A DNA stretch of 18,306 nt from Rickettsiales bacterium (GTDB taxonomy: Bacteria > Pseudomonadota > Alphaproteobacteria > Rickettsiales > UBA1997), in assembly GCA_947425005.1 (NCBI GenBank), contig CANDYP010000015.1, forward strand, positions 1 through 18,306, read 5' to 3'. Every line of letters begins with the position of its first letter. The first letter of the stretch is position 1. The position numbers were made by a program, and so were the translations under genes. Below are positions 1 through 7,900 of this stretch, piece after piece. The notes under the pieces were generated by a model that saw nothing but the letters and a program-made list of their open reading frames with translations, searched no databases and was not told the origin of the DNA.

Positions 1-301
1 CCAAGAAACTCGTCACGTTTCGCAAGAGAAAAAAAGTGAGAAAAAATCAGGGATTTTGAATTTTATTTTTGGGCTGTTTGGCGGCAAAAAACCGGTCGCA
101 AAAAAGTCGGAAGTAAGGCCAGAAAGAAAGCCGGAAAGAAAGCCTGAGAGGAGGGGTCAGGAAAGAAAACCAGAAAGAAGGCCAGAAAGAAATTCCGAAC
201 CAAGAAGAGAAAGACCGGCAGAAAAGCCAGCTCCAAGAGGTGATCAGCCAGTTGTCCGCGGCGGTACAAGAAAAATTTCTTCGGCAAAAAAACCGGAGTA
301 A
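1..301 (+). CDS. 3' end of unidentified gene with basic low-complexity C-terminus
   Basis: Reading frame 2 is open from the left edge to the TAA at 299-301, so this is the C-terminal ~99 residues of a longer protein; the TTG at 56 is unlikely to be the true start because the frame continues upstream without a stop. The visible part starts polar and charged (QETRHVSQEKKSEKK), then has a short hydrophobic island (ILNFIFGLFGGKK, codons at about 53-91), then a run of PERK/PERR-type repeats rich in Arg, Glu, Pro and Lys, ending SSAKKPE. Such tails are usually disordered and nucleic-acid or protein binding, as in RNA helicases or RNase E, but no catalytic domain is inside the window, so the function is unknown. 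The hydrophobic island followed by GGKK resembles two islands in the tail of the neighbouring helicase. The gene converges on that helicase and ends before the terminator at 481-518. Confidence 0.7.
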   Translation, partial: QETRHVSQEKKSEKKSGILNFIFGLFGGKKPVAKKSEVRPERKPERKPERRGQERKPERRPERNSEPRRERPAEKPAPRGDQPVVRGGTRKISSAKKPE

Positions 302-320
302 TTAGTTGTCCTGAGTGTAA

Positions 321-462
321 CTCGAGAAACCCCCCCCTTGTACTCACAAACTTATTTTTTAATTTTTGCGTGAGTTGCAATTACTAGAAGTAATTGTCAG
401 GGGGGCTTTGATTGAGTTCGGTTTAAGCCCCCCTGACAAGGGGGGTAGGGGGGTTTCTCGAG
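321..462. repeat. GAGAAAC-type long palindromic repeat, copy a (long form)
   Basis: The ends are inverted (CTCGAGAAAC at 321-330, GTTTCTCGAG at 453-462) and the body carries runs of C and G (CCCCCCTGACAAGGGGGGTA at 428-447). It is the reverse complement of the copy at 3233-3378, sharing the internal AT-rich insert with its two small hairpins. The 5' arm is shortened: it lacks about one C6-TA unit. It lies between convergent genes, downstream of the partial gene. Confidence 0.9.
342..396. repeat. nested two-hairpin insert inside palindromic repeat copy a
   Basis: A block absent from the short copies of the family (4819-4911, 16338-16428). It holds two stem-loops: ACTCAC 342-347 with GTGAGT 370-375, and CAATTAC 378-384 with GTAATTG 390-396. 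The matching insert at 3299-3351 has the second stem as CAATTGC/GCAATTG, so an A-T pair is replaced by a G-C pair with both sides changed. This suggests the stem is maintained. Confidence 0.8.
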
Positions 463-480
463 GAAGTGCTCGGTCCAATA

Positions 481-518
481 AAAAAAGGGATGCTAATGAA
501 AATTAGCATCCCTTTTTT
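481..518. terminator. bidirectional rho-independent terminator
   Basis: A perfect 17-bp stem (481-497 with 502-518) closes a GAAA tetraloop at 498-501. The stem begins with A6 and ends with T6, so a U-tract follows the GC-containing stem on both strands. It sits between the convergent partial gene (ends 301) and the helicase gene (ends 567) and can end transcripts from both sides. Confidence 0.92.
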
Positions 519-524
519 GTGATT

Positions 525-557
525 CGTCATCCTCAGACCTGCGGTCCAAGGATGACG
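525..557. repeat. small hairpin, CGTCATCCT type
   Basis: CGTCATCCT (525-533) pairs with AGGATGACG (549-557), with an inner GACC (536-539)/GGTC (543-546) stem. The form resembles the short 'GTCATCCT...AGGATGAC' hairpins common in intergenic DNA of many bacteria. It has no U-tract and lies 10 bp beyond the helicase stop codon. Confidence 0.65.
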
Positions 558-566
558 GCTTAGAAT

Positions 567-2696
567 TTACCAAGTTTTTCTCGGAGCTGGCCTGCCAGCG
601 CCTGATGATCTGTTGAACGGTTTTCTGTCGTCAGGGGATCTTCTTGCGCCAAAAGACGATCCGTCTCTTGCCGGAGTTCTGTTTGATCTTTCGGAATTTC
701 CGAAATTGTCACTGCGTGAACTAGAGTCAGATCTTGCGCCGAAGCCGCCACGTGAGCTGCTGGAGCGTTCACCAAATCCACCACGTGATCCTGGTCTAGA
801 AGATCTTTCACCAGAACCGAATCCGCCGCGTGAACCAGAGGAGCGTTCACCGCCGCCAAAGCCGTCACGTGATCCGGAAGAAGATCTTTCACCAGAGCCA
901 AAGCCACCGCGTGAACCAGAAGAGCGTTCACCGCCGCCAAAACCGCCGCGTGAACCAGGAGATCTTTCTCCGGAGCCAAACCCGCCACGTGATCCAGAAC
1001 CTTCGCGGCTTGGTCTTTCTCTGTTGCCGAATGAATCGTCGCGAGGTCCAGCCGAAGAATTTCCTCTTGCCGGAGATCTTTCTCTGCCGCCGAAACCAGC
1101 GTCATTTCTGCCGCCGCGCGAATCAGATTTTTTGGCGCCGCCTTTGAGCCAGCTTAAACCAAAGCCACCTTTGTCTTCTTGCGGAACGCGGAAAGCATCA
1201 CCGCCTCTTGCAGAAGCTCCTCGGTCAGATTTTTTGCCAAGACCAATGAAGCTTAACAGGCTGCTTTTAGTGCCGTCTGGCTGTTCAGGTTGAGCTGATC
1301 TTCTGTCGTCTCGGCCTCTTGCCGGAGAAGAGTTTCTTCTGTCAGAGGAAGGAGAATTTCTGCGATCTGACGAAGGTGAATTTCTTCTGTCGGAAGAAGG
1401 AGCGCTTCTGCGATCTTCGGAAGAATGGCCGCCTCTGCGATCTGATGAAGGAGCTCTTCTTTCGGAAGATCCTCGTGAAGAAGATCCTGCAGGTTTTCTA
1501 GAGCCAGGACGTGGGCCTCTTGGACGATCATTGTCTTCGCGAGAAGATGGAGCCGCTTCAACGCCGTGGTAGGCGTGAGTTTCGTCGACCGGAATTTTAA
1601 AGCGGATGGTTTTTTCGACGGCTTGCAAAAGTCGGCGTTCGGATGGATCACAGAAAGAAATCGCCACGCCTTGTCTGCCGGCGCGTGCGGTGCGGCCGAT
1701 GCGGTGTACGTAGCTTTCGGGATCCATTGGAATGTCGAAGTTAATTACGTGGCTGATTGACGGCACGTCAATGCCGCGGGCCGCGATGTCAGTGGCGATC
1801 AAGACTTGTACTTTGGCGTCACGGAAAGACGACAAAGCTTTTTCGCGCGCGCCTTGTGATTTGTTGCCGTGAATTGCTGCGACCGTGATTGAGCTTTTTT
1901 CCAAAAATTCGACAACGCGATTGGCGCCGTGTTTTGTTTTTGAAAACACGAGAACGCTGGTGGCGTCTTCTTGTTTCAAGATGCGTTTGAGGAGAGAAAG
2001 TTTATTTCCTTTTTCAACGAAATTAATTTTTTGCTCGATGCGCTCAACCGTGGTAGCTTGTGGCGTGATTTCGATTTTGACCGGATTTTTCAAAATTGAG
2101 TGAGCCAAATCATTAATTGTTTCTGGCATTGTGGCCGAGAAGAAAAGCGTTTGTCTGCGCTCCGGAATTTTCGCAATAATTTTTTTGACGTCGTTGATGA
2201 AGCCCATGTCGAGCATGCGGTCAGCTTCGTCGAGTACCAAAATTTCCAGATTCATGAAACGGATGTAGCCTTGGGAAGCCAAGTCTAGCAAGCGTCCCGG
2301 TGTGGCGATCAGAATGTCAACACCGCGCTGCATCGTGGCGATTTGTGGTCGTTCCGAAACGCCGCCGAAAATTACGGCGTGGCGTAGATTTAAATCTTTG
2401 CCGTAAGCCTCAATATTTTCAGCGATTTGCGAAGCGAGTTCACGAGTTGGAGTAAGGATTAAAGCGCGCACTCCGCCGCTTTTGATCGGGTTGCCGCTGT
2501 TGACCAGATTGTGCAAAATCGGCAGCGAGAAAGCTGCAGTTTTGCCGGTTCCGGTTTGCGCGATTCCTAAAATATCGCGGCCTTCAAGCAAAGGTGGAAT
2601 GGCTTGTAGCTGAATTGGAGTGGGGATGGTGTAGCCTTTGTTTTCAAGGGCAGTAAGGATTTTTGGGTTTAAGTTTAAGTTTTGAAAAGTTGTCAT
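567..2696 (-). CDS. DEAD-box ATP-dependent RNA helicase, RhlE-like, with long Arg/Gly/Ser-rich tail
   Basis: An ATP-dependent RNA helicase of 709 residues that remodels RNA duplexes or ribonucleoproteins in the cytoplasm. Domain 1 shows the Q motif (F4 and GYTIPTPIQ 21-29), motif I AQTGTGKT (46-53), Ia PTRELA (83-88), TPGR (132-135), DEAD (156-159) and SAT (187-189). Domain 2 shows ARGID (306-310) and HRIGRTARAG (331-340). The core ends near residue 375, which matches RhlE-type enzymes. The remaining ~330 residues are low-complexity: SSDRRN repeats (about 417-455), two hydrophobic islands (LLSFIGLGKK 480-489; FGLSWLKGGAKK 512-523), then 12-14-residue repeats around SRGGFG-GERSS (about 567-657). 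RGG-type tails bind RNA and promote condensation or cold-shock roles in related helicases; that role here is inferred. The ATG start is chosen by the Q-motif position; no Shine-Dalgarno precedes it. The subfamily (RhlE versus CsdA/DeaD) is not certain. Confidence 0.95.
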   Translation of the reverse strand: MTTFQNLNLNPKILTALENKGYTIPTPIQLQAIPPLLEGRDILGIAQTGTGKTAAFSLPILHNLVNSGNPIKSGGVRALILTPTRELASQIAENIEAYGKDLNLRHAVIFGGVSERPQIATMQRGVDILIATPGRLLDLASQGYIRFMNLEILVLDEADRMLDMGFINDVKKIIAKIPERRQTLFFSATMPETINDLAHSILKNPVKIEITPQATTVERIEQKINFVEKGNKLSLLKRILKQEDATSVLVFSKTKHGANRVVEFLEKSSITVAAIHGNKSQGAREKALSSFRDAKVQVLIATDIAARGIDVPSISHVINFDIPMDPESYVHRIGRTARAGRQGVAISFCDPSERRLLQAVEKTIRFKIPVDETHAYHGVEAAPSSREDNDRPRGPRPGSRKPAGSSSRGSSERRAPSSDRRGGHSSEDRRSAPSSDRRNSPSSDRRNSPSSDRRNSSPARGRDDRRSAQPEQPDGTKSSLLSFIGLGKKSDRGASARGGDAFRVPQEDKGGFGLSWLKGGAKKSDSRGGRNDAGFGGRERSPARGNSSAGPRDDSFGNRERPSREGSGSRGGFGSGERSPGSRGGFGGGERSSGSRGGFGSGERSSSGSRDGFGGGERSSGSRGGFGSGERSSRPGSRGGFGERSSSSRGGFGARSDSSSRSDNFGNSERSNRTPARDGSSFGARRSPDDRKPFNRSSGAGRPAPRKTW
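726..998 (-). repeat. in-gene degenerate tandem repeat encoding SRGGFG-GERSS units
   Basis: About six to seven imperfect units of roughly 36-45 nt in the 3' part of the helicase gene encode SRGGFG(S/G)GERSS-type peptides. All unit lengths are multiples of three, so gain or loss of units would keep the frame. The repeat also keeps antisense frames open, which explains long spurious opposite-strand ORFs here. Confidence 0.85.
1332..1448 (-). repeat. in-gene tandem repeat encoding SSDRRN units
   Basis: Short 24-nt-type units encode (S/A)PSSDRRN, with three near-identical copies in a row at residues about 432-455 and diverged copies before them. They sit at the start of the helicase's disordered tail and differ in sequence from the RGG units further on. 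Confidence 0.8.
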
Positions 2697-2842
2697 TTTA
2701 AAAGTTTTGTTGTGAAAAAAATTGGCATTGCGACGCGCGCAAGGGCCGAGGTGAATTAATGAAGCTACTTTTTTTAAAGTTTGTTTCCTCGAGGTCCCGG
2801 AAGGGTTGAAGGAACTTATTAGATTTGAGTTAAAAGTTCTAA

Positions 2843-2986
2843 GAACCCGTCCTAAATCTCGCTGCGCTGAGCTGGAAATGACGGATTCGCGAGCACCGCA
2901 CCGCAGCGTACTTAATGTACGTGAGGAGCGGAGCGCAAAGAATTCGTCATTTACGGCCAGCGCAGGTAGAGATTTAGGACAGGTTC
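2843..2986. repeat. 144-bp MITE-like imperfect palindrome, copy 1
   Basis: The ends are GAACC at 2843 and GGTTC at 2986. The left arm pairs with the right arm over almost the full length (TCCTAAATCTC with GAGATTTAGGA; ATGACG 2878-2883 with CGTCAT 2945-2950; CGTAC 2907-2911 with GTACG 2917-2921 at the exact centre). It is homologous to 12400-12542. No coding capacity and no clear target-site duplication were seen, so it is either a MITE or a hairpin repeat. It lies upstream of the helicase gene. Confidence 0.85.
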
Positions 2987-3232
2987 CAAATCCAAGAAAT
3001 CATTGGGTGCAAAGGCACTTTAAGGAGGACTGAATTTGAGAGTTTAAATGGGTTTCAAGTCTTGAGTTGTGCTACATCTTTTATTTGGCGAGGCCAAATA
3101 TTTGTGTGGGTGCGGGGATTAGATAAGTGGGATTTCTAAGTTACAAGCCTCCTTTGTAAAAGGAGGTGGCACGAAGTGCCGGAGGATTTGGCGTAACAGA
3201 GTTAGGTTTAACTAAAACTAGATTGTGCTTGA
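2987..3232. other. gene-free stretch with two small hairpin blocks
   Basis: I see no gene here. A short stem-loop TATTTGGC (3082-3089)/GCCAAATA (3093-3100) is followed by TTTG and could be a weak terminator. At 3148-3180 two adjacent hairpins, CCTCCTTT/AAAGGAGG (loop 3156-3158) and GGCAC/GTGCC (loop 3173-3175), are followed by GGAGGATTT. This looks like another intergenic repeat type, but only one copy is in the window. Confidence 0.5.
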
Positions 3233-3378
3233 GACGAGAAACCCCCCTACCCCCCTTATCAGGGGGGCTTAAACCGAACTCGATCCAAGCCCCCCTGACA
3301 ATTGCTTTTAGCAATTGCAACTCACACAAAAATTAAAAAATAATTGTGAGTACAAGGGGGGTAGGGGGGTTTCTCGTC
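3233..3378. repeat. GAGAAAC-type long palindromic repeat, copy b (long form)
   Basis: It starts GACGAGAAAC at 3233 and ends GTTTCTCGTC at 3378. The C6-TA-C6 and G6-TA-G6 blocks match the 4819-4911 copy, but a ~53-bp AT-rich insert interrupts it after CCCCCTGACA (ends 3300). It is an inverted relative of copy a (321-462). It lies 8 bp beyond the stop of the outer-membrane channel gene and may act as its transcript end. Confidence 0.92.
3299..3351. repeat. nested two-hairpin insert inside palindromic repeat copy b
   Basis: CAATTGC (3299-3305) pairs with GCAATTG (3311-3317) across a TTTTA loop, and ACTCACA (3320-3326) pairs with TGTGAGT (3345-3351). The short family members lack this block, so it looks inserted between CCCCCTGAC and AAGGGGGG of a short-form ancestor. 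Copy a has the same insert with a compensated base pair. Confidence 0.8.
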
Positions 3379-3386
3379 CCAGTTTC

Positions 3387-4778
3387 TTACTTCCTCTTCA
3401 CCTCTTCCAACTCCGCCCCGCCGCCCATCACTTTGTAGAGCGTAATCAAATTCGCGAGGTACTCCTTTCTCGTGCTGGCTTGACTTTGCGTTGCCGACAG
3501 CAACAGCAATTGCGCATCTAAAATATCCAGCGCACTACTAATCCCCGCCGCGTGTTTCTTGTCAGAAAGATCGTAAGATTTTTGCGAGGCCTGCAAAATT
3601 TTATTGTAAGAATTAAGTTGGTTGGTCAGCGATTCTCTTTCAGCCAACTGGTCCGAAGCCTCACGAAAAGCGGCCTGAATCGCTTGCTCGTATTGCACAA
3701 TCTGAATCTTTTTGCGGGCGTGGCTAATGTCCAGATTGGCAAGATTTCGGCCGCCGGAAAAAATCGGCAAATTAATTTGGGGCGCGAAGACCCAAGTTCT
3801 GGAGTCAAACAGTGAGTCTAAATTTTTTGAGCCGTAACCGTAAGTTCCGGTCAAAGTGATTGAGGGGAAGAAGGCAGCGCGAGCAGCTCCAATATTGGCG
3901 TTGGCGCTTTTTAAATTGTGTTCAGCTTGCTTGATGTCGGGGCGCAAAAGCAAACTTTCTGACGGAACTGAGTCGAGTAAATCTTCATTAATTTTGATGT
4001 CGTTAATGGTTTCATCCTGCGGCAGCGAGCGTTCATCAAAAACTCCGGTCAAAGCCATCAAGGCATTTTTATCTTGAGCGACAATTTTTTTGTAATTTTC
4101 CACGGTGGCACGAGCGCCTTCGATTAGGCTTTCGGCAGCGAGCAACGTGCTTTGCGAATCGATGCCATTTTTGTAACGCGCTGTTGTGAAAGTGTAGCGG
4201 TCGCTCTGCGCTTGCAGATTTTTTTCGCTGACTTTCAAGATTTGGCGATCCAATAAAAGTTGAGCGTAAGCGTTGGCGGTCTCAGCAATGACGGTGATTT
4301 GCGTGATGTTGCGGGCTTCTTCGGTTGCTAAAAAATCTTCCAAAGCAGCTTTTTTTAAACTTCGTAATCTGCCGAAAAAATCAATTTCGAAAGAGGTGAG
4401 GGAAAGATTGGCGCGGTAAACTCTTTTGGGAGTGAAGGCGGAAAAGGCGCTGGGCACGCCTTGGCGAGTTTCTGATCCTACGGCGCCAATCGTGGGTAAT
4501 AAATTAGAACGTGCTACGCCGTGAGTTCCTTGGGCGACTTCAAGATTTAAATTGGCGGTTTTCAGATCTTTGTTGTTGTCGAGGGCAAGCTGAATCACTC
4601 GCTGTAAGTCGGGAGATTGGAAATATTCCTTCCAGGAAACTAGGGCGATTTTTTTCTTGCCGGGATTGTCGGTGGTTTGAAACGGCACCGGCGCCTCAGG
4701 CCGCACGTATTTCGGCGCCATGGTACAGGCGGTGAGGGAGGTGATTAGGAAGAGGGGGAGTAATAGGTTTTTTTTCAT
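3387..4778 (-). CDS. RND efflux outer-membrane channel lipoprotein (OprM/NodT family)
   Basis: The TolC-like trimeric exit duct of the efflux pump, 463 residues, which is normal for the NodT/OprM family. The N-terminus is a lipoprotein signal, with lipobox LTAC and the lipidated Cys at 18, followed by the family's typical APKYVRPEAPVPF segment. Two outer-membrane-efflux repeats follow, with the usual long helical heptad stretches (for example 190-265 and 380-450) and the SLTSFEIDFFGRLRS block in the first half, mirrored by RTWVFAPQINLPIFSGG in the second. The ATG is fixed by the signal peptide; its leader is G-poor without a Shine-Dalgarno. It is the last gene of an MFP-RND-OMF operon read leftwards, separated from the RND gene by 148 bp holding a palindromic repeat and followed by another. 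The substrate cannot be told from sequence. Confidence 0.95.
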   Translation of the reverse strand: MKKNLLLPLFLITSLTACTMAPKYVRPEAPVPFQTTDNPGKKKIALVSWKEYFQSPDLQRVIQLALDNNKDLKTANLNLEVAQGTHGVARSNLLPTIGAVGSETRQGVPSAFSAFTPKRVYRANLSLTSFEIDFFGRLRSLKKAALEDFLATEEARNITQITVIAETANAYAQLLLDRQILKVSEKNLQAQSDRYTFTTARYKNGIDSQSTLLAAESLIEGARATVENYKKIVAQDKNALMALTGVFDERSLPQDETINDIKINEDLLDSVPSESLLLRPDIKQAEHNLKSANANIGAARAAFFPSITLTGTYGYGSKNLDSLFDSRTWVFAPQINLPIFSGGRNLANLDISHARKKIQIVQYEQAIQAAFREASDQLAERESLTNQLNSYNKILQASQKSYDLSDKKHAAGISSALDILDAQLLLLSATQSQASTRKEYLANLITLYKVMGGGAELEEVKRK

Positions 4779-4818
4779 AATTTAAATCGGTGGTTGTTGG
4801 TTTTGGGATTGTGTTTGG

Positions 4819-4911
4819 GACGAGAAACCCCCCTACCCCCCTTATCAGGGGGGCTTAACCCGAGTTCGGTGCAACGCCCCCCTGACAAGGGGGGTAGGGG
4901 GGTTTCTCGTC
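4819..4911. repeat. GAGAAAC-type long palindromic repeat, copy c (short form)
   Basis: A 93-bp element: 36-nt arms (4819-4854 and 4876-4911) pair with one mismatch around a 21-nt loop that itself holds CCGA/TCGG. Each arm also has an internal CCCCCC-TTATCA-GGGGGG hairpin, so either one long stem or two local hairpins can form. It lies between the RND gene (ends 4927) and the channel gene (starts 4778), inside the presumed polycistronic RNA. Confidence 0.93.
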
Positions 4912-4926
4912 AAATACTCGCACTAA

Positions 4927-7900
4927 CTAAATTTTCTTCCTCACAAGCCTCTGCACCAAAACAAAAAACATCGGCACAAATAAAGTGGCTAAGAAAGTGG
5001 CGGCGAACATGCCGCCCATTACGCCGATTCCGATTGCTCTTTGACTGGCCGAGCCTGCGCCCGAAGCGGTTGCCAGCGGCGTAATGCCTAGAATAAAAGC
5101 CATTGAAGTCATTAGAATCGGGCGGAAGCGTTGTTTGGTTGCGATCAAAGTTGCTTCGACAAGATCGTGACCTTTGTCGTGCAAGCTTTTGGCGAACTCA
5201 ACAATCAAAATGGCGTTTTTGGCCGAAAGCCCAATCGTCGTTAAAAGTCCGACTTGAAAATAAACGTCGTTACTCATGTGGCCGAGCATCGAGAAAACCA
5301 GGGCGCCGAAAATTCCGAAGGGCACCACCAAAATTACTGAAAACGGAATGGTCCAACTTTCGTAAAGCGCTGCCAGCGACAGAAAGACCACGATTAGCGA
5401 AATGGCGTAAAGCCCCAAAGTCTGCGCCCCGGAAGCTTTTTCTTCGTAAGAAATGCCGGACCAGGTGTAGTCCACGCCCTTTGGCAGCTCTTTCGCCATT
5501 TTTTCCATTTCGGCCATTGCGATTCCAGAGCTTACGCCAGTAACGGCGGCGCCTTGAATATTAATTGAGGGCGCTCCGTTAAAACGCTCTAATTTTGGCG
5601 ATCCAAAATTCCAACGTGCCGCGGAGAAGCTGCTAAACGAAACCATCTTGCCCTCATTATTTCTGACGTACCATTTTTTTAAATCGCTTGGAGCCATGCG
5701 GGAAGCCGCTTCGCCTTGTAGGTAAACTCTTTTGATTCGACCCTTGTCGAGGAAGTCGTTGACGTAAGCCGAGCCCCAGGCGGCTTGCAGGGTTTGATTA
5801 ATGTCTGAAGGCAACACTCCCAAAGCGGCGGCTTTTTCGTAATCAATGTCGATCTTGTATTGAGCTACGTCGCTTAAGCCGTTGGGCCGCACGCCGGTTA
5901 AAAGCGGATTTTTCGCGGCCATTCCTAAAAGCTGGTTACGGGCGCCCATTAAGGCTTCGTGACCAATGCCGCCGCGATCCAGAAGTTGTAAATCGAAACC
6001 GGAAGCATTGCCCAATTCGCGAATTGGTGGCGGGAAAAAGGTGAAGACAAAAGCGTCTTTGATCTGGGAGAGGGTTCCCATGGCGCGTCCGGAGATGGCC
6101 ATTACGGATTGGTCAGGATTTTTTCTTTTGCTCCAATCTTTTAAACCGACAAATCCGAAGCCGGCATTTTGGGCGCGACCGGCGAAACTAAAGCCGGCAA
6201 CGGTGAAGAGGTGGTCAACATTGTTGCCTTCTTTTTCTAAAAAATAATCTTCGACTTGTTTGAGGCTTTCAGTGGTGCGCTCAAGTGTGGAGCCGCTTGG
6301 CGTGTTGACCATCAAATACATTGTGCCCTGATCTTCGGTGGGCAGGAAGGAGGTGGGCATGCGCGCGAATAAAAAGATCAGGCCGCCGACCATTACTACG
6401 TAAAGCATGAAAAATCGGAAGAGGCGCTGAATGATTTTGTTGGCGGAATTGGTGTAAAAATTTCGGATTTTTTCGAGTCTTTGATTGAAGAAATTGAGGA
6501 ATTTATTTTCGGTTAATAAATGTCCTTTTTTTGCCGGCTTTAAAAGTGTGGCGCAAAGTGAAGGCGACAAAACCAATGCCACAAAGACTGAAAGCGCCAT
6601 TGACGAAACAATGGTGATTGAAAATTGGCGGTAAATCGCGCCGGCCGATCCGCCAAAAAAAGCCATCGGGACAAATACGGCGGAGAGCACCAAAGCAATG
6701 CCAACAAGGGCGCCGGTGATTTGCTGCATTGATTTGCGAGTGGCATCAATTGGTGACAGGCCTTCTTCCTCCATGATGCGCTCGACATTTTCGACGACTA
6801 TGATCGCGTCATCAACCAGCAAGCCAATCGCCAGTACCATGGCAAACATCGTCAGGGTGTTGATGGTGAAGCCCAGAGAGAATAAAATCGCGAAGGCGCC
6901 CAGCAATACGACAGGCACGGCGATGGTTGGAATTAAAGTGGCGCGGAAATTTTGCAGGAAAAGCAACATCACTAAAAACACTAAAAACACTGCTTCGATC
7001 AAAGTGAAAACCACGCCTTTAATTGAGAGTTTGATGAAGGGCGTGGAGTCGTAAGGGTAAATTACTTTGACACTGTTTGGTAAAGATTTGGTGAGCTCGG
7101 CGACTTTGGCTTTAACTTGATCGGCGGTTTTTAGGGCGTTGGCACCACTGGCTAAAACTACTGCCATGCCGGCGGCGGGGTGTCTTTTGTAGCGGGCTAC
7201 AGTGCTGTAACTTTGGGAGCCTAATTCAATTTTGGCGACATCTTTCAAGCGAACTTGCGAGCCGTTTTTATTCACGCGCAAAATAATTTTTTGAAAATCT
7301 GCGACAGTTTTTAATTTGGATTGAGCGGTAATGGTGGCGTTAAGTTGTTGGCCTTTAAGCGCTGGAAGGCCGCCCAGCTGGCCGGCAGAGATGTCGGCAT
7401 TTTGAGCTTTTACGGCGCTGATGATGTCGGAGGTGGTGAGGCTGTAGCCAAAAAGTTTGTGAGGATCGAGCCAAATCCGCATGGCGCGTGGGTTGCCGAA
7501 GACGGTGATGTTGCCGACGCCGTCAATTCGTGAAATGCTGTCTTTCATGTCGGAAAGCAAAATGTCGCCGAGAGCGCCTTCGTCGAGCGAATCGTCTTCG
7601 GAGTAGAGCCCCACCACTAACAGAAAGTTGTTGTTGGCTTTGTTGACGCGGACGCCTTGTTGTTGAACTTCGAGGGGAAGCAGTGGTAGAGCGGATTGCA
7701 GCTTGTTCTGCACTTGCACTTGCGCAATGTCGGGATTGGTTTTGGGTTCAAAAGTGAGGGTGATCATTACGTTGCCGTCAGAGTCACTGCTGGAAGTAAA
7801 ATAGCGCAGCGAGTCAATGCCGGAGAGGCTTTGTTCGATTACTTGAGTGACGCTATTTTCCAAAGCTTCTGCAGAAGCGCCGGGAAGGGCGGTGGCAATT

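Noticed and set aside
63..380. Leftward frame starting MQLTQKLKN, with a look-alike at 3315-3521 on the plus strand
   Set aside because: Both begin inside the nested insert of the palindromic repeat and read into unrelated DNA; the shared N-terminus comes from the repeat, not from a gene family.
613..1293. 226-codon rightward open frame opposite the helicase tail (and the 181-codon frame at 560-1105)
   Set aside because: It is antisense to the repetitive Arg/Gly/Ser tail; the repeats keep other frames open. The product is a Pro/Arg/Glu low-complexity string, and the helicase frame continues from a clear catalytic core.
321..4911. CRISPR array
   Set aside because: Repeats are palindromes far apart at gene junctions, with genes between them rather than short unique spacers.
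4819..4911. G-quadruplex as the primary function of the G6 tracts
   Set aside because: Only three G6 tracts occur per strand and each is matched by a C6 tract in the same molecule, so hairpin pairing explains them better.
4794..5084. Frames with RETPLPPLSGG...PPDKGGRGVSR peptides (also at 3141-3329, 7934-8128 and 8034-8228)
   Set aside because: These peptides are translations of the C6/G6 palindromic repeat and appear in several copies and both strands.
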